From positions 145,021-209,020 of the forward strand of contig JAJFGU010000011.1 of NCBI GenBank assembly GCA_021775955.1: a DNA stretch of 64,000 nt, written 5' to 3'. The stretch is from Alphaproteobacteria bacterium (GTDB taxonomy: Bacteria > Pseudomonadota > Alphaproteobacteria > Micavibrionales > Micavibrionaceae). Position 1 is the first letter of the stretch. Each line of letters opens with the position of its first letter. The notes below the pieces were generated by a model. The model searched no databases. It was not told where the DNA came from and worked only from the letters and a program-made list of their open reading frames with translations. Positions 62,248 to 64,000 of the stretch are shown here, piece by piece. The translations under genes and the position numbers were made by a program.

Positions 62248-62757
62248 CTACCCGCTTACCCCGATATTGGGCGCGTAATGCAGCTCCACAATACGGGATG
62301 CGGCATCGACCCGGACATCGGCGCGCAGGCCGAGCTGAAGGCCTATATCGCGCAGGACATCAACGATTGGTGTGTTTTCGGCGTGGATGGTGACGACAAT
62401 CGGTGTGGGTGGCGGGTTGCCGATGATAACAAAAGTATAACCGGCGCGGTCTGCCAGGGTTTTGGTAATCGCGCTGACCGGCCCGACCCAGTTCACACTG
62501 ATCGCGCGGCGTAATTCCGGCGGGGCATTGGCAATCGGGGCGACCGCTACGCCGGGAGAGCGTGAATATTCGACCGAGGCCAGTGTTTCCAGCGATGTGG
62601 CGGCACGATCGGCGGCATCGGCCAGCATAGAGGAGACTTTATCGGGCTCGGCGACAAGCTGCGGGCTGCCATCACTAAAGACAGAGCTTGCCGTATCACA
62701 GGCCGAAACCGTCATGACAGAAAGTAGCAGCACTATAAGCAAAGAAAACCGAAACAT
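62248..62757 (-). CDS. dotD: DotD lipoprotein
   Basis: The 169-residue lipoprotein has a lipobox (VSAC, Cys about residue 20) and a C-terminal secretin-N/TcpQ-like fold: RRAISVNWVGPVSAITKTLA, GYTFVIIGNPPPTPIVVTI and VDVLRDIGLQLGLRADVRVD. Its size is close to Legionella DotD (163). It starts the dotD-C-B-icmT unit. With DotC it forms the outer-membrane disc with DotH. Confidence 0.9.
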   Translation of the reverse strand: MFRFSLLIVLLLSVMTVSACDTASSVFSDGSPQLVAEPDKVSSMLADAADRAATSLETLASVEYSRSPGVAVAPIANAPPELRRAISVNWVGPVSAITKTLADRAGYTFVIIGNPPPTPIVVTIHAENTPIVDVLRDIGLQLGLRADVRVDAASRIVELHYAPNIGVSG

Positions 62758-62917
62758 GATCCGTTTTGAACTCTCATCAAAGAACTCTGGTCAACAAGGC
62801 AATGCGGGCCTTCCAGAAGGCAAAGTCATACGAATCAAGATTAACTTCTCCTATCCCTGATCGCAAGCGGCCATCGGCAATAAGCCAAGACTATCTCCAG
62901 CTTTCTTTTCGTAAGAT

Positions 62918-64000
62918 TTATTCGGAATGTACGGGTTTCAGATCGTTGATTTCTTTTTGCAAAACCACGTTCTGGGCCTGCAACGCCTCAATCTGTTTTT
63001 GTTGCTCCTTGATCGCCTCAATCATCGGCGCGATGAGGCCAGTGTAGCTGAGGGCTTTATACCCATCGATTCCATTATCATTGATAAGGCCAGGGAAAAC
63101 TTCTTCAACATCCTGTGCAACCAGACCCATCTGGCGGTCTTGCGGCAATTTAGGGTCTTTCCATTGATAACTGACCGGGTTTAGTGCTGTAATTTTATCC
63201 AGCATGTTATCTTCCAGAGGCCTGATGCTTTCCTTTAAACGCCCATCTGAAGATAGGTCAGGCGGTGTCGTAAAAACCCACTGACCCGAAGCGCCATCTA
63301 CTTTTGCGTCATAAGTAGGGCCAGTTGTCCCATCAATTTTTTCAGTCCTGGCAAAATATAGATCACCATTACCATCACTGCTCGGTCCGCCGATGAAAAA
63401 ATGATGACCTGTTCCACCACCAAGAGGCGAGTGAGTAAACATGTAAGCTCCCGCCATAATACCCCTTGGCCAGCCGACTGTCGTCATTTGCGGGGGCCTA
63501 GCCACAACCTCAAGTGCAGCTCGCGGCGTCTCCGTCCCAATCCCGACATTGCCACTTGCAGTAATCCGCATACGTTCATTGGCAACAAGGTCGCTTCCCG
63601 TGTAAAAACGTATATCGCCTACAGCTGCTGAGGCGGTTAGGTCCAAACCATTGGAGAGTGAATCCGCACGCACCTCCCCACGTCCGGCAAAGTGAGCACG
63701 GCCAAAAACTGAATAGTTATCGCTATACCGCGACATTAACACCCCGCTCGTATCACTTTGTGCGTATATACTTGCCAAGGCCGCATTGCCAGTATCGGTA
63801 TTTCGTACGCCTGATAGAGTGCTTCCATTCTGGTTGTTCTCAACTTGAAAAGCCCACTGCGGCGTATCCGTCCCAATCCCAACATTGCCGTTAGCATCAA
63901 AGGTGACGCTATCCGCCTGGCCGTTCGTGCGAAAGCTCATGGTGTTCAAAGCATTATCATAGGTGATCTGTCCGACATTGCCGTCATCCTGATCGCCCAA
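62918..64000 (-). CDS. C-terminal part of a tail-fibre-like surface protein with an S74 chaperone domain
   Basis: The frame is open to the window end, so the N-terminus is missing; 360 residues are visible. They contain repeated NVGIGT(D/E)TP motifs of fibre-type beta-structured proteins (FDANGNVGIGTDTPQ; ASGNVGIGTETPRA). The last 110 residues form a peptidase S74 intramolecular chaperone: SDGRLKESIRPLEDN, NPVSYQWKDPKLPQD, MGLVAQDVEEVFPGLI, then a terminal coiled coil (IKEQQKQIEALQAQN). The Ser and Lys of the cleavage site (SDxRxK) are kept; Ser is at 63248-63250. Such proteins occur in phage tails and bacterial surface fibres. Confidence 0.85.
   Translation of the reverse strand: MGDQDDGNVGQITYDNALNTMSFRTNGQADSVTFDANGNVGIGTDTPQWAFQVENNQNGSTLSGVRNTDTGNAALASIYAQSDTSGVLMSRYSDNYSVFGRAHFAGRGEVRADSLSNGLDLTASAAVGDIRFYTGSDLVANERMRITASGNVGIGTETPRAALEVVARPPQMTTVGWPRGIMAGAYMFTHSPLGGGTGHHFFIGGPSSDGNGDLYFARTEKIDGTTGPTYDAKVDGASGQWVFTTPPDLSSDGRLKESIRPLEDNMLDKITALNPVSYQWKDPKLPQDRQMGLVAQDVEEVFPGLINDNGIDGYKALSYTGLIAPMIEAIKEQQKQIEALQAQNVVLQKEINDLKPVHSE

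Noticed and set aside
49545..62757. The secretion locus as a conjugative plasmid insertion (IncI type)
   Set aside because: No relaxase, primase, pilus or plasmid replication gene is visible, and the DNA composition resembles the flanking chromosome; not excluded beyond the window.
1..64000. CRISPR arrays, rRNA and tRNA genes
   Set aside because: I saw no regularly spaced direct repeats, no rRNA-like sequence and no recognisable tRNA cloverleaf; a covariance-model search would be needed to exclude tRNAs fully.

Overview
The window reads as chromosome of an alphaproteobacterium. The backbone gene order (leuS-lptE ... holA-parB-parA-rsmG-mnmG-mnmE ... rho-hemJ-hemH-hemE, then ppsR-maf-aroE-coaE-dnaQ, secB, fxsA, a Tim44-like gene, mltA) is the order found around the replication origin of alphaproteobacteria such as Caulobacter. 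Genes left of about 27.4 kb run mainly leftward and the ppsR-dnaQ block runs rightward, as expected if the origin lies between hemE and ppsR. Moderate GC, many lineage-specific hypothetical genes and a flagellar flgKL pair would fit a Micavibrio-like or uncultured rhodospirillalean lineage, but that assignment is inference.

Layout. 0-5 kb: mixed small genes (lipoprotein, degenerate response regulator, PLP-homeostasis protein, porin). 5-13 kb: leuS-lptE and holA, separated by a glutathione cassette (GCL-like enzyme, methyltransferase, gshB, Gfa-like protein). 13-20 kb: parABS and the rsmG-mnmG-mnmE genes, with four parS-like sites inside coding sequence and a palindromic element inserted in frame in rsmG. 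20-27 kb: CBS-domain protein, a Panacea-type toxin-antitoxin candidate, rho and the heme genes. 27-31.6 kb: candidate origin region with a CtrA-type box, a tandem pair of diverged paralogues and an XRE regulator. 31.6-39 kb: ppsR to mltA.

38.9-62.8 kb: a large type IVB (Dot/Icm-like) secretion locus. One leftward block is dotI-dotH-dotG-dotF-dotE-like-dotP-dotN-dotO, in the same order as Legionella icmL-K-E-G-C-D-J-B. A second is dotD-dotC-dotB-icmT plus a TcpQ-domain protein. Between them, on the other strand, lie three tandem secreted paralogues of a family I do not recognise, and flgK-flgL under a clear sigma-54 promoter. The coupling ATPase DotL, DotM, DotA, DotU/IcmF and the IcmQ/R/S/W adaptors are not in the window. 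The last gene is the C-terminal part of a large surface or tail-fibre-like protein ending in an S74 self-cleaving chaperone domain.

The T4BSS locus with its three secreted paralogues and a multi-module DotE/DotP-like fusion is the strongest candidate for an undescribed system. All calls come from reading the sequence; no database search was run.
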